Shown: positions 33,875 to 43,466, counted from the first letter of the stretch. The stretch: DNA of 43,620 nt from Bacillota bacterium (GCA_021806205.1 JAJZXX010000209.1:1-43620), one strand, 5' to 3'. Notes: generated by a model not told the origin, from the sequence alone. Numbers and translations: made by a program.

Positions 33875-34490
33875 CTCTGATCAAGTGTACGGGGGCAGGC
33901 CGTGGTACGTCCTTGTTGGCACCAAATCGCCTAATGCCGCACAAATCCAAGAGTTCTGTAGTAACGCAGCAGCCCATTTCGCCACTATAGTCCGATCAGT
34001 CACGACTCACAAAAAAAGTACACGAAACGGACTCGTTGCCTCACAAAAAAATGTATTCGAAAAGGGGTGCTGTGATAGCAGCCCGAATGGCGCGGCATCC
34101 AGTGCAGGGGTCCTCATTGATGCCGTTATCCCGAACGCCAAGCGGTTCTCCGGGATTTGGCCAGCCCATAGCGCCGGGCCCGCAAGCCCGCCCATGGGCC
34201 CACAGCTAAAACCGCGATGATCCGGTGCTGGGGCGTCCTCAATTTTCCCACAGGCAAGCACCTGCACCCGTTTTTGCCCGCGTCAGTCGGTGCTCAGACC
34301 ACGGGAGAGTGGGAGTGGTATGCGCTGAACGGAGGTCGGTGCGCAATCCATCGCCACCCTCCGGGTCATTCACCGGTCCGGGGACTGGCACGACTTCTGG
34401 AATCAAGACCCCTGGTCCCAATTGGTGCCGTCGTCTCGACGCATTGCGGCGTGATCACAATTTTAAGGTGGACCCCTCGAGAATTGACGA
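33821..34490. other. Gene-poor stretch with unrecognised coding fragments
   Basis: One plus frame is open from about 33821 to 34220 and opens with protein-like sequence (VSGVDNHGTFEVSVLINSDQ, then VYGGRPWYVLVGTKSPNAAQ), but then degrades into low-complexity residues. A second fragment ends WHDFWNQDPWSQLVPSSRRI at a TGA near 34451-34453. Just after it, ATTTTAAGGTGGACCCCTCG (about 34461-34480) resembles the ends of some IS21-type elements. None of these is a complete gene. The stretch is best read as debris between MFS and rplU. Confidence 0.4.
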
Positions 34491-34491
34491 T

Positions 34492-34520
34492 TTGACATCA
34501 TTCTGATGGTGTGATAACAT
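34492..34520 (+). promoter_or_regulatory. Promoter of rplU-prp-rpmA
   Basis: Perfect TTGACA (34492-34497) and TAACAT (34515-34520) are 17 nt apart, with an extended TG one base before the -10 (TGA-TAACAT). The leader to rplU would be about 35 nt, too short for a long structured L21 leader RNA. Confidence 0.6.
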
Positions 34521-34561
34521 TCGTTGGACTCGCGGTAGCGCAATATGAGGAGGACTCTCTT

Positions 34562-34879
34562 GTGTATGCAGTGATTGAGACTGGGGGAAGGCAATATCGT
34601 GTTGAGCCCGGTCAGGTTTTGCTTGTCGAAAAGCTGGCGGGAGAGCCGGGCGATGAACTAGCCTTCGATAATTTGCTCATGGTTGTGAAGGATGAAGGGA
34701 TTCCCGAGGTGGGGGTGCCGTACATCCGTGGAGCCAAAGCGGTCGGCACGGTATTGTCCCAGGAACGGGGCAAGAAAATTTTAGTGTTTAAGTATAAGCC
34801 CAAGAGCAATTATCGTCGCCGTCAAGGCCATCGTCAGTCGCTCACTCGCGTCCGGATTGACCGTATCGAATCGGAGTGA
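34562..34879 (+). CDS. rplU: 50S ribosomal protein L21
   Basis: L21 is a large-subunit protein bound to 23S rRNA domain II. The 105-residue sequence begins MYAVIETGGRQYRVEPGQVL and ends with the signature KPKSNYRRRQGHRQSLTRVRI. GTG 34562 is 8 nt from AGGAGG (34548-34553). Its stop overlaps the prp start (GTGA). First gene of the rplU-prp-rpmA operon universal in Firmicutes. Confidence 0.97.
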   Translation: MYAVIETGGRQYRVEPGQVLLVEKLAGEPGDELAFDNLLMVVKDEGIPEVGVPYIRGAKAVGTVLSQERGKKILVFKYKPKSNYRRRQGHRQSLTRVRIDRIESE

Positions 34880-35199
34880 TCGAGATACAGCTCTGGCGTG
34901 ACCAAGGTGCCAGGCCGTTACGGCTGCTGGTGCACGGCCATGCCGGACAAGGTCGATACGGGGAAGATATTGTCTGCGCCGCAGCGAGCGCTCTCACAGA
35001 GACCTTGCGGATTGGATTAACCGATGTGCTTCATGAGGCGCCGACCGGGGCCATTGGGCCAGGACACGCCGACATCACCTTTTATCAGCCGATGTCTGAT
35101 CAAGTCCAAGCGGTCGTCGAGACGATCGTTCGGGGGTTTCAAGATTTACGGGATACGGCGCCGAAGGCCGTGGTCTATACCGAAGAACGTCTGCATTAG
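34876..35199 (+). CDS. prp: Prp, ribosomal-processing cysteine protease (YsxB)
   Basis: Prp removes the N-terminal extension of L27 in Firmicutes. The catalytic pair is visible at the family positions: H22 in VHGHAG and C34 in GEDIVCAAAS. Length is 107 residues. GTG 34876 overlaps the rplU stop. It lies between rplU and rpmA, and its substrate motif is present in the next gene. Confidence 0.94.
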   Translation: MIEIQLWRDQGARPLRLLVHGHAGQGRYGEDIVCAAASALTETLRIGLTDVLHEAPTGAIGPGHADITFYQPMSDQVQAVVETIVRGFQDLRDTAPKAVVYTEERLH

Positions 35200-35223
35200 T
35201 CTGAAATTAGGGGGATCAGCACC

Positions 35224-35499
35224 ATGCGGTTGCAACTGTTCGCGCACAAAAAAGGTGGGGGAAGTTCGCGCAATGGTCGCGATTCGAATCCCAAGTACCT
35301 CGGTGTGAAGCGTCACGACGGTCAAGTGGTGACGGCAGGCTCCATTATCATTCGCCAGCGCGGCACCAAAATTCATGCCGGACACAATGTCGGGGTGGGC
35401 CGCGATTATACTTTGTATGCCAAAGTGGCGGGCCGCGTGGAATTTCGGCAAAAGAGCCACAGCCGACGCGAAGTGAACATCGTGCCGGTGGAGGCCTAG
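35224..35499 (+). CDS. rpmA: 50S ribosomal protein L27 with Prp-cleavable N-terminus
   Basis: L27 reaches the peptidyl-transferase centre with its N-terminus. The protein starts [21 protein letters not shown]; the LQLF-A junction fits the Firmicute Prp cleavage motif, so mature L27 would start at AHKKGGG. The core [22 protein letters not shown] is standard. Length is 91 residues. AGGGGGAT lies about 8 nt before ATG 35224. Confidence 0.97.
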   Translation: MRLQLFAHKKGGGSSRNGRDSNPKYLGVKRHDGQVVTAGSIIIRQRGTKIHAGHNVGVGRDYTLYAKVAGRVEFRQKSHSRREVNIVPVEA

Positions 35500-35511
35500 C
35501 ACTCGGTAGCC

Positions 35512-37442
<1,931 letters not shown>

Positions 37443-37477
37443 AGGAATTGCTAAGGGGCGCGTCGAATGGGGGTGAA

Positions 37478-38104
37478 ATGGTTAAAGCGCGTCGGGCCAT
37501 AGGGCTTATGGGGGGTACGTTTAATCCGATCCATTATGGGCACCTAGTAGCGGCAGAAGCTGCTTTGGATGCATTTAATCTGGATCAGGTTATTTTCATT
37601 CCATCAGGTCAGCCGCCCCACAAATCAGGGATATTTGTGGCGGACGCTGAACATCGTTACCTCATGACGTTTTTAGCCATTGTGTCAAACCAACGATTTG
37701 AGATGTCTCGGGTAGAGATAGACCGAAGTGGGCCGTCATACACGAGTGATACGCTGTCTTATTTCGATCAGCTCGACGCGTCGGCCGCTTGGTACTTTAT
37801 CACGGGCGCCGATGCCATTTTGGACATCGTCAGTTGGCATAATCCGGACAGTATTTTCCGGCACGCCCAGCTTATCGCGGCAAGCCGCCCCGGATACTCT
37901 TTGAACCGAATTCGCGCTCTGGAAAATCAGTTGGGGGTAAAATCCGGAGAACGGATCCACCCATTGGAAGTTCCGGCGTTGGCGATTTCATCGAGTCAGA
38001 TCCGTGAGAGGCTTAAGGGTGGCTTGTCGATTAAGTATTTGGTGCCGGAAGCGGTGGAGCACTATATTGTGAAGAATGCCGTGTACGCGGCGCTTAAGGC
38101 ATGA
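37478..38104 (+). CDS. nadD: Nicotinate-nucleotide adenylyltransferase
   Basis: NadD makes deamido-NAD from nicotinate mononucleotide and ATP. Motifs are MGGTFNPIHYGHL with the nucleotidyltransferase H19-x-G-H22 and the C-terminal ISSSQIRERLK. Length is 208 residues. ATG 37478 matches homologues in length before MGGTF, although the G-rich site (GGGGGTGA) is only 2-3 nt away; ATG 37508 would delete the first strand. Usually followed directly by yqeK, but here an RRM gene lies between. Confidence 0.94.
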   Translation: MVKARRAIGLMGGTFNPIHYGHLVAAEAALDAFNLDQVIFIPSGQPPHKSGIFVADAEHRYLMTFLAIVSNQRFEMSRVEIDRSGPSYTSDTLSYFDQLDASAAWYFITGADAILDIVSWHNPDSIFRHAQLIAASRPGYSLNRIRALENQLGVKSGERIHPLEVPALAISSSQIRERLKGGLSIKYLVPEAVEHYIVKNAVYAALKA

Positions 38105-38171
38105 AGGAGACGCGAAACGTTTATACTGTTTTCGAGTGAGTGGGTTCCCAGCATCGCGGTGCTTTTCTATC

Positions 38172-38203
38172 CGAACCGAGTGGATGAGAGTGCGAACCGA
38201 GTG
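38172..38203 (+). repeat. Direct repeat CGAACCGAGTG, two copies 21 bp apart
   Basis: Exact copies at 38172-38182 and 38193-38203, start to start 21 bp, about two DNA turns. They lie in the 149-nt gap between nadD and the RRM gene, downstream of a TATACT (about 38122-38127). Suitable for cooperative protein binding, but no regulator is known. Confidence 0.6.
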
Positions 38204-38253
38204 CCTGGGTCCCCGGCCAGGTGCCTTGAGGATGATACAGGGGGGAATCGTAA

Positions 38254-38511
38254 GTGGCTAAGACGTTGTATGTCGGAAATCTTCCGTGGTCCATGTCGGA
38301 AGATGAGTTGGCAGATGCCTTTGCATCGCATGCTCAGGTGGTGAGTGCCCGCATTATTACCGATCGCGAGACGGGCAGGTCGCGCGGATTTGGATTCGTT
38401 GAAGTGGAAGACCAGGACGTAGAGCAGGCTGTGGAGGCAATGAATGGCACCCAATTGGGCGGGCGCGACATTATTGTCAATGAAGCACGACCCCGCCAAA
38501 GCAAATATTAA
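38254..38511 (+). CDS. Single-RRM RNA-binding protein
   Basis: A stand-alone RNA recognition motif of 85 residues, similar to small RRM proteins of cyanobacteria and some Firmicutes, often cold-induced. RNP2 is LYVGNL (5-10) and RNP1 is RGFGFVEV (44-51), both with the aromatic RNA-stacking residues. The tail is short and basic (EARPRQSKY), with no glycine-rich extension. GTG 38254 is preceded by AGGGGGG. Its 5' region holds direct repeats and GC-rich pairing, so expression may be controlled at the RNA or DNA level. It interrupts the usual nadD-yqeK pair. Confidence 0.93.
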   Translation: MAKTLYVGNLPWSMSEDELADAFASHAQVVSARIITDRETGRSRGFGFVEVEDQDVEQAVEAMNGTQLGGRDIIVNEARPRQSKY

Positions 38512-38527
38512 GAGCTCGCACAGCGGC

Positions 38528-38554
38528 AAGTCCTCGGCCTGGGCCGGGGACTTT
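38528..38554 (+). terminator. Terminator after the RRM gene
   Basis: AAGTCC-T-CGGC pairs with GCCG-G-GGACTT around CTGG. The following CTTTGG is a poor T tract, so strength is uncertain. Confidence 0.55.
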
Positions 38555-38566
38555 GGGCATCAGGCG

Positions 38567-38595
38567 TTGTCATCCGAGTCACTTCCCGGTAAGAT
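38567..38595 (+). promoter_or_regulatory. Promoter of yqeK-rsfS
   Basis: TTGTCA (38567-38572) and TAAGAT (38590-38595) are 17 nt apart, just downstream of the RRM terminator and 31 nt before the yqeK start. Confidence 0.6.
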
Positions 38596-38625
38596 GGCGG
38601 CAGGAAGTCTGAAGGGGGAGTGCCG

Positions 38626-39162
38626 TTGTCCGTCGAGGAGCGTTTCCGGCGTTTAAGCCAGCATCGGCGGGATCATATTGCGCGCGTGATGGTGGCTGTG
38701 GAAGGGCTGGCTCGCGCTCACAGCATGGATGTTGAATCGGCACGGCTTGCAGCCTTTGGACACGATCTAGCTCGCGAGATGTCGCGGCCCGATTTGAGAG
38801 ACGAAGCAATCCGCCTGGGTCTAACGGTTGGGGCAGAAGAAGAGCACGAGCCGATTTTGTTGCACGGGCCCATTGCGGCCCGGTGGCTGCAGTGCGCCCG
38901 CAGGGGAAATCCATCAGTTTGGCAAGCGATTGAGTTTCATACGACAGGTGCTCCCGCACTTGATGATCTGGGGAAGGCGCTCTTCATTGCTGATGGGGTA
39001 GAGCCAGGGCGCCAGTACGACGCCCGAGAGGCTCTGTGGCAGTTAGCCCTTTCGGATCTTACTCAAGGCTATTGTGCCGTGCTTGAGCATACCAAGGCCT
39101 ATTTAGTGCATCGTGGACTGACGCCGCATCCCAGAATGCTGGTGGCGATTGAAAACTGTTAA
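38626..39162 (+). CDS. yqeK: YqeK-type HD-domain phosphohydrolase
   Basis: YqeK proteins of Firmicutes hydrolyse Ap4A symmetrically to two ADP. The HD metal motif is in LAAFGHDLAREMS, with an upstream histidine in QHRRDHIARVMVAVEGL and downstream HGPIAARWL and EFHTTGAP. Length is 178 residues. TTG 38626 is preferred because AGGGGGAG (38612-38619) lies about 6 nt upstream; GTG 38620 touches that site. rsfS follows, as in most Firmicutes. Confidence 0.88.
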   Translation: MSVEERFRRLSQHRRDHIARVMVAVEGLARAHSMDVESARLAAFGHDLAREMSRPDLRDEAIRLGLTVGAEEEHEPILLHGPIAARWLQCARRGNPSVWQAIEFHTTGAPALDDLGKALFIADGVEPGRQYDAREALWQLALSDLTQGYCAVLEHTKAYLVHRGLTPHPRMLVAIENC

Positions 39163-39187
39163 ATTCGATGGGTAAGGGGGTTTTTCC

Positions 39188-39556
39188 ACGGATCAGACAT
39201 TAATCAGTGCATTATTAGCATCCGATGTCGCCGAAAGCAAAAAAGGCGAGCGGGTGGTCATTCTGGACATGAGAGCGGTCACCTTGATTGCCGACTATTT
39301 TGTCATTGTGACGGCCTTGAACCTCATTCATGCCGAAAGCATCGCGGATGCCGTGGAGTCTACCCTGAGGGCCCAAGGGATGGAACGCTTGAACCGGTCG
39401 GCGGGTTCCCGTGGCCATTGGGTTCTGCTGGATTATGGTGGGGTCGTGGTGCATATCTTCACGGAAGAGGAGCGCCAATATTACAACTTGGAGCGGCTCT
39501 GGGGCGATGCCATAGTGGTTCGCCCGGATACGGTGTCGGTTCCTCCGTCCGGATAA
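39188..39556 (+). CDS. rsfS: Ribosomal silencing factor RsfS, with unclear start codon
   Basis: RsfS binds L14 and blocks subunit joining in starved cells. The conserved frame reads DQTLISALLASDVAESKKGE then RVVILDMRAVTLIADYFVIV, and later GHWVLLDYGGVVVHIF. The N-terminal helix is therefore encoded upstream of the first normal start codon, GTG 39254. Between the in-frame stop at 39173-39175 and that GTG there is no ATG, GTG or TTG. ACG at 39188 lies 7 nt after AAGGGGG (39174-39180), exactly where homologues begin, so I place the start there tentatively (122 residues). Automatic tools would choose 39254 and lose 22 residues. A lost base in the G5T5 run at 39176-39185 is the other explanation (see findings). 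Confidence 0.8.
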   Translation, partial: TDQTLISALLASDVAESKKGERVVILDMRAVTLIADYFVIVTALNLIHAESIADAVESTLRAQGMERLNRSAGSRGHWVLLDYGGVVVHIFTEEERQYYNLERLWGDAIVVRPDTVSVPPSG

Positions 39557-39601
39557 CAGGGTGTTGCCAAAGTCGAATCACGCGAAGTGTTAAGAACAAG
39601 C

Positions 39602-39637
39602 AAAACGCTCCGCCCGGTGGCGAAGCGTTTTCGTTTT
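39602..39637. terminator. Terminator between rsfS and the convergent DUF255 gene
   Basis: AAAACGCT-C-CGCC pairs with GGCG-A-AGCGTTTT around CGGT, with flanking T-rich and A-rich runs on both sides. It should work in both directions. Confidence 0.8.
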
Positions 39638-39655
39638 GGTGGGGTTGCAGGGAAG

Positions 39656-41461
39656 CTAAGATTCTGATTGATTGGGGCCTGGGTTCAGGGTTTCGGATTG
39701 TAGACCCTCCGGAAAAATTAGAGATTGCAGGGCTTCAATAATGTGTTCCGGTTCGGTGACGGGTTGGGCGCAGGCGGTTCCCCGACAAATATAAAGAGCC
39801 GGCAGTGGGATTTCTGGAAGTCCAGAGGCTTCAAATTCGGGTGTGCCCACCGGCCAGGAGCGGATGCCGCGACGTCGGTCAAAAACGCCGAACATAGCCC
39901 GCCTGAGATCGGATCCGGATCGAGACGGGGAATCGATAATCGTGGCCGTTAATTCCGGTGCCTCCAGCATGTCGGTGGCTAAGGCCCAGGACGCCCCAAA
40001 CACGCCTTGTTCCTTAGCAAATCCAGCCAGGGCGGCCAGGATCACCTGTCCCTTTTCCACTTCGTCCCGGTCGTTTTCAATGGTGCCTAGCCGCACCCAC
40101 AACCGTGCCATGGTGGCGTTTTCTTTAAGGGGCTGCTGACGATGCTTTAATCGTCCTTGGGTATCTTCGGCCGGTCGGTCGACCTGATCCCAGTAAACCC
40201 GTCCACTAAAGAGGTGTGCGTCCGCCCACTCCAAAAGCGTGTGGCTGCGTTCCAAAAACAAGGGATCGCCGGTGTACTCATACCCGTCGAGAAGAGCGTG
40301 TCCAAAATAGGCGACATCGACCAAGAGCCCGGGTAGGCTCGGATGCTCATTGACGTCAACGTGATACAGTCCCTGATGGTCGTCCCACATTCTGTCCCAC
40401 AAAGCCTCGAGGGCGGTGAGCGCCATGGGACCGTATTGATTCGGATTAATGAGACTGGCCGCCAAAAGCTGGCTTTGAATCATCAGGGCATTGGCATGGG
40501 TGTAAATCGTTGCGTCCACAAAAGGGTCCTTGCGCTTGGTGCGTTCCTCTTCAGGCAGGCGATAGTACTCTTCGTCGGCGTCTTGCGAGCCTCCCCACAG
40601 GCCATCGTTGCCCATCAGGGTGCTGTTGGCCCAATTGAGCAGGTGGTCCGCAATTTGTCGATAGGTTTCGTCTCCGAGGGTTTGAAAGGCTCTGAGGTAC
40701 AAGTGCGCCAAATCGGCATTGTCCTCCAGCATTTTTTCAAAGTGGGGAATCGTCCACTCCCGTGTGGTGGAATAGCGGAAGAAGCCGCCCGCTACTTGGT
40801 CGTAGACATTCGAGCCGGCCATGGCGTCCAGAGTGCGGACAGTCATGCCTGCAAGCGATCCGTCGCCAGTGGCGGTGAAGTGCGAGAGCAGTAATTCCCA
40901 GACTTCAGGCTGGGGAAACTTTGGCATAACACCGAGCCCGCCATAAGCTCGGTCAAACTGTTCGCGAATGGCTTCAATTATTTCGTCCAAGACTGCCTGG
41001 TCGGGTGAAGAGGTATCTGACAGAGTCGGCATGGTGGGTTCGGTGAGCTGATCCGTCGCGGTGTCCTTATTATTGCGCCAGTATTCATCGACTTGATCCA
41101 AAAGCTCATTCATCTGGTCGGGCGGAATGTAGGTGCTACCCGTAATAATTTCTCCTGCGGGGGTTAGAATGGCGGTGGTAGGCCATCCTCCCATGTTGTA
41201 GCGGCTATTAATATCGGGACGTTGGTCATTATCTACACGGACTGGCAGGAGAGAGTCATTGATGCGTTGAATAATTCGGGGATCAGAGTAGGTGGTCTCG
41301 TCCATGACATGGCACCAATGGCACCAGACCGCTGAAATGGCTAACAAGATAGGTTTATTCTGTTTGTGAGCTTCGTCAAAAACATCCTGTCCCCAGGAGC
41401 GCCACTGAATTTCGTGGGCCCGGTTGGGCCGGGGACTAAAGCGGAAGAGAGGTTCGAGCAT
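39656..41461 (-). CDS. DUF255 thioredoxin-like / six-hairpin protein (YyaL-type)
   Basis: The N-terminal thioredoxin-like domain has the redox-type motif WCHWC (C47 and C50), followed by NMGGWPTTAILTPAGEII, containing the cis-proline region. Residues from about 150 to 600 form an alpha-helical barrel like N-acylglucosamine 2-epimerases (PKFPQPEVWELLL, HFEKMLEDNADLAHLYL). These widespread proteins (Bacillus YyaL, human spermatogenesis-associated 20) have no settled function. ATG 41461 gives 601 residues and leaves AAAGGA about 10 nt upstream; ATG 41470 abuts that site. Its own minus-strand promoter lies at 41497-41525. Confidence 0.9.
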   Translation of the reverse strand: MLEPLFRFSPRPNRAHEIQWRSWGQDVFDEAHKQNKPILLAISAVWCHWCHVMDETTYSDPRIIQRINDSLLPVRVDNDQRPDINSRYNMGGWPTTAILTPAGEIITGSTYIPPDQMNELLDQVDEYWRNNKDTATDQLTEPTMPTLSDTSSPDQAVLDEIIEAIREQFDRAYGGLGVMPKFPQPEVWELLLSHFTATGDGSLAGMTVRTLDAMAGSNVYDQVAGGFFRYSTTREWTIPHFEKMLEDNADLAHLYLRAFQTLGDETYRQIADHLLNWANSTLMGNDGLWGGSQDADEEYYRLPEEERTKRKDPFVDATIYTHANALMIQSQLLAASLINPNQYGPMALTALEALWDRMWDDHQGLYHVDVNEHPSLPGLLVDVAYFGHALLDGYEYTGDPLFLERSHTLLEWADAHLFSGRVYWDQVDRPAEDTQGRLKHRQQPLKENATMARLWVRLGTIENDRDEVEKGQVILAALAGFAKEQGVFGASWALATDMLEAPELTATIIDSPSRSGSDLRRAMFGVFDRRRGIRSWPVGTPEFEASGLPEIPLPALYICRGTACAQPVTEPEHIIEALQSLIFPEGLQSETLNPGPNQSES

Positions 41462-41496
41462 GCCAGTCATCCTTTCTAAGTCGGCTCTAAGGTACC

Positions 41497-41525
41497 ATCA
41501 TACCAATCTTTGCACCGATTGCCAG
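41497..41525 (-). promoter_or_regulatory. Promoter of the DUF255 gene
   Basis: On the minus strand CTGGCA (41520-41525) and TATGAT (41497-41502) are 17 nt apart, with an extended TGG before the -10. The nonamer TGGTATGAT is identical to those before lon and rng. Confidence 0.6.
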
Positions 41526-41545
41526 CCTCTATCCATCGCGTGGCC

Positions 41546-42256
41546 ATGACAGGCGAGCGGTTTTTGGTAGGAACCGGCTTTAGTTCTGCCATCGGCCAGG
41601 CCTTGGTGACCATGCTCCCCCCGGATTGGAATGTCTTGGCCCTGGGGCGCACACCGGTCCGGGGGTCTTCCGTTGACTATCATCCTGTGGACTTTCGACA
41701 GCCGGCCGAACGCTGGCTTCCCGAAGTAAGTCAACGTCTTAGCCATCTGGCCCGGCCTGTGGATGGTGTGGTCTACATGGCGGGTGTGACGTACAGCGAT
41801 GCGGTGGAAAGCACCACGGTTGGTGAGTGGCAGGACACGTTGGCGGTTAACCTCACAGCGGCTTTTCATCTCGGTCAAGTGCTCTCGCCCTATTTGCACC
41901 GGGACTCTTCGGTCGTACTCCTCGGCAGCGTCGACGCATGGCACGCCAGTCAAGTTGGGCCGGCCGCGGCTTATGGGGCTTCCAAGGCGGGACTTGTGGG
42001 TTTGGTGCGCCACTTTGCTGCGGAATGGGGGGAACGCGGTGTTCGCGTGAACGGCGTGAGTCCTGGCGCACTGCATAGCGGGAATGGACCGGCGGATCTA
42101 ACCGTGGAATTATCCGTTGCCCAACGCATTGCGCTGGGAAGACTGGGCGAGCCCGTCGAGGTGGCTCGGGTGTTGGTTTTTCTTTTGTCAGAAGCGGCCT
42201 CCTATATTACGGGGGCGTGGATTCCTGTCGATGGGGGTCTTAACCTCACCTACTAA
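41546..42256 (+). CDS. Short-chain dehydrogenase/reductase
   Basis: A classical SDR of 236 residues. The cofactor motif is GTGFSSAIG (9-17), the N-x-A-G element reads YMAG, and the catalytic triad is S128, Y143 and K147 (GSVDAW...AAYGASKAG). The C-terminal YITGAWIPVDGGL is typical of FabG-like members. The NAD/NADP preference and substrate cannot be told. ATG 41546 is chosen for protein fit; GTG 41540 and TTG 41510 are in frame and none has a clear ribosome binding site. Its 3' end overlaps the convergent acetyltransferase frame by 69 nt. Confidence 0.87.
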   Translation: MTGERFLVGTGFSSAIGQALVTMLPPDWNVLALGRTPVRGSSVDYHPVDFRQPAERWLPEVSQRLSHLARPVDGVVYMAGVTYSDAVESTTVGEWQDTLAVNLTAAFHLGQVLSPYLHRDSSVVLLGSVDAWHASQVGPAAAYGASKAGLVGLVRHFAAEWGERGVRVNGVSPGALHSGNGPADLTVELSVAQRIALGRLGEPVEVARVLVFLLSEAASYITGAWIPVDGGLNLTY

Positions 42257-42835
42257 AAAAGATGTCTCCTGGGATGTGGAGTGATCTTCGCCTGGCTGAT
42301 GCCACTCCTCGCGTAACAGGCCATAAAGGGCGTGATCCACATAGTGATCGTGAATCCATTCCGCTTGGCGTACCGTGCGCTCATGAATGAAACCGAGTCG
42401 TTCGGGAATGGCCCGACTTTTTATGTTGCCCAGTGCGGCGCGGATTTCCACCCGATTCAGATCGTATTCATAGAAAACGAAATCAAGGGCGCCTTTGACG
42501 GATCGGGTCATGATGCCTTGGCCTTGGTGACGCCGTGAAAGCCAGTAGCCCATGGCCGTAAAGCGATTGCTCCAGTCGATGCCGTGCAAGCCGATGCATC
42601 CGACGAGGCTTCCCCGATGCCATATTCCCGCCTGAAAGCCCCGGTTATCCGCCCACTGTTTGAGTCCCGCCGCAATAAACGTCGCGGTAACATCAGGCGA
42701 TTGGGCGGCATCGACCCAGGGCAGCCACTCGCGCAAGTAGTCGCGAGACGTATCGGTAATCGCATACAAAGCCTCTGTGTCTTTCAGGGTCAATAAGGCT
42801 AAAGAAATGTCGTCATCGACCGGATACCGGAACAT
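42188..42835 (-). CDS. RimJ/RimL-type GNAT acetyltransferase
   Basis: This 215-residue protein is of the ribosomal-protein-serine acetyltransferase (RimL/YdaF) type. The CoA motif is RRHQGQGIMTRSVKGALDFVF, followed by YDLNRVEIRAALGNIKSRAIPERLGF. The family core ends near residue 172 (YGLLREEW); the last 40 residues are a low-complexity tail encoded partly within the convergent SDR gene. ATG 42835 has GGAGGG about 5 nt upstream. A TATAAT on the minus strand (42853-42858) is a likely -10, without a clear -35. Confidence 0.85.
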   Translation of the reverse strand: MFRYPVDDDISLALLTLKDTEALYAITDTSRDYLREWLPWVDAAQSPDVTATFIAAGLKQWADNRGFQAGIWHRGSLVGCIGLHGIDWSNRFTAMGYWLSRRHQGQGIMTRSVKGALDFVFYEYDLNRVEIRAALGNIKSRAIPERLGFIHERTVRQAEWIHDHYVDHALYGLLREEWHQPGEDHSTSQETSFLVGEVKTPIDRNPRPRNIGGRF

Positions 42836-42883
42836 TTCATCCCTCCTGCCCCATTATACTGAACCTCGTGGGTGGCCCATTCA

Positions 42884-43099
42884 TTACAAGAACCAAATGC
42901 GGCTCATCCCGACCAGCGTTTCTTGACGCGCCGGTCCGGTGCGCGCGTTGGCGTGGGGCGCATTATCCCCTCGCCCATCACCCGGCGGCCTGCCGCCTCC
43001 CCGGGCTATCGTCAGATAGTTGGGAGGAGCCGGCGTTTCCTCCGCCACACCCTCTAAATCCGGGCAATCCTCTGGACGACTTGCATGGCTCAACGGCAT
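42884..43099 (-). CDS. Possible small protein of 71 residues
   Basis: ATG at 43099 has AGGGAG 8 nt upstream, a better start than ATG 43153 in the same frame. The product MPLSHASRPEDCPDLEGVAE... is rich in Gly, Pro, Arg and Asp, with ARGGGRPPGDGRGD in the middle, and has no membrane segment or known domain. The GC-rich, low-complexity make-up means a chance open frame is quite possible. It lies upstream of the RimL-like gene on the same strand. No function suggested. Confidence 0.25.
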   Translation of the reverse strand: MPLSHASRPEDCPDLEGVAEETPAPPNYLTIARGGGRPPGDGRGDNAPHANARTGPARQETLVGMSRIWFL

Positions 43100-43194
43100 A
43101 GTCTGTACTCCCTTCGCGATTGATGGCTTATGGCTAGTATGGATGTCATCCACTCAATAATCTTCAGACTTTCGATGTATCCCGGAGTAGCTCA

Positions 43195-43290
43195 TCCGAC
43201 GTATATCGATTATCAATGTTGATTATATATTACACATTTATGATGTGAAAGTATTAAAACGCAATAAATTAATAAATAATGAATGGCAAT
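43195..43290. promoter_or_regulatory. AT-rich island with palindromes
   Basis: A roughly 90-nt run, far more AT-rich than the rest of the window, contains ATCAATGTTGAT (43212-43223, two arms ATCAA/TTGAT) and CACAT-TTATG-ATGTG (43233-43247), then poly-AT (AATAAATTAATAAATAATGA). It may be a regulatory region or the edge of acquired DNA. No intact gene follows before the window ends. Confidence 0.4.
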
Positions 43291-43466
43291 AGCGAGAAGA
43301 AATCCTCTGAGCCCGTCGCGTACCGGTTCGCTTATATCAAAAATCCGACTGGATGAGCCCGGAGGACGTATAGTAGCGTGATGGCAAGCAATAGACCGCG
43401 TACGTCAAGCGAGGGTTGGCCGGGCTGATAAGCGAAGGGGGGGCGCGATGACAATGCTGTCAGGTT

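Noticed and set aside
34521-34561. Possible long L21 leader RNA upstream of rplU.
   Set aside because: The best promoter leaves only about 35 nt of leader, with no conserved structure seen.
40343-40894. Plus-strand open frame of 183 codons within the DUF255 gene.
   Set aside because: Antisense shadow of the longer, clearly conserved DUF255 protein.
42884-43099. Idea that the 71-residue frame is a lasso-peptide or other RiPP precursor because of GGGRPPGDGRGD.
   Set aside because: No leader signature and no maturation enzyme gene is nearby; the sequence is GC-driven low complexity.
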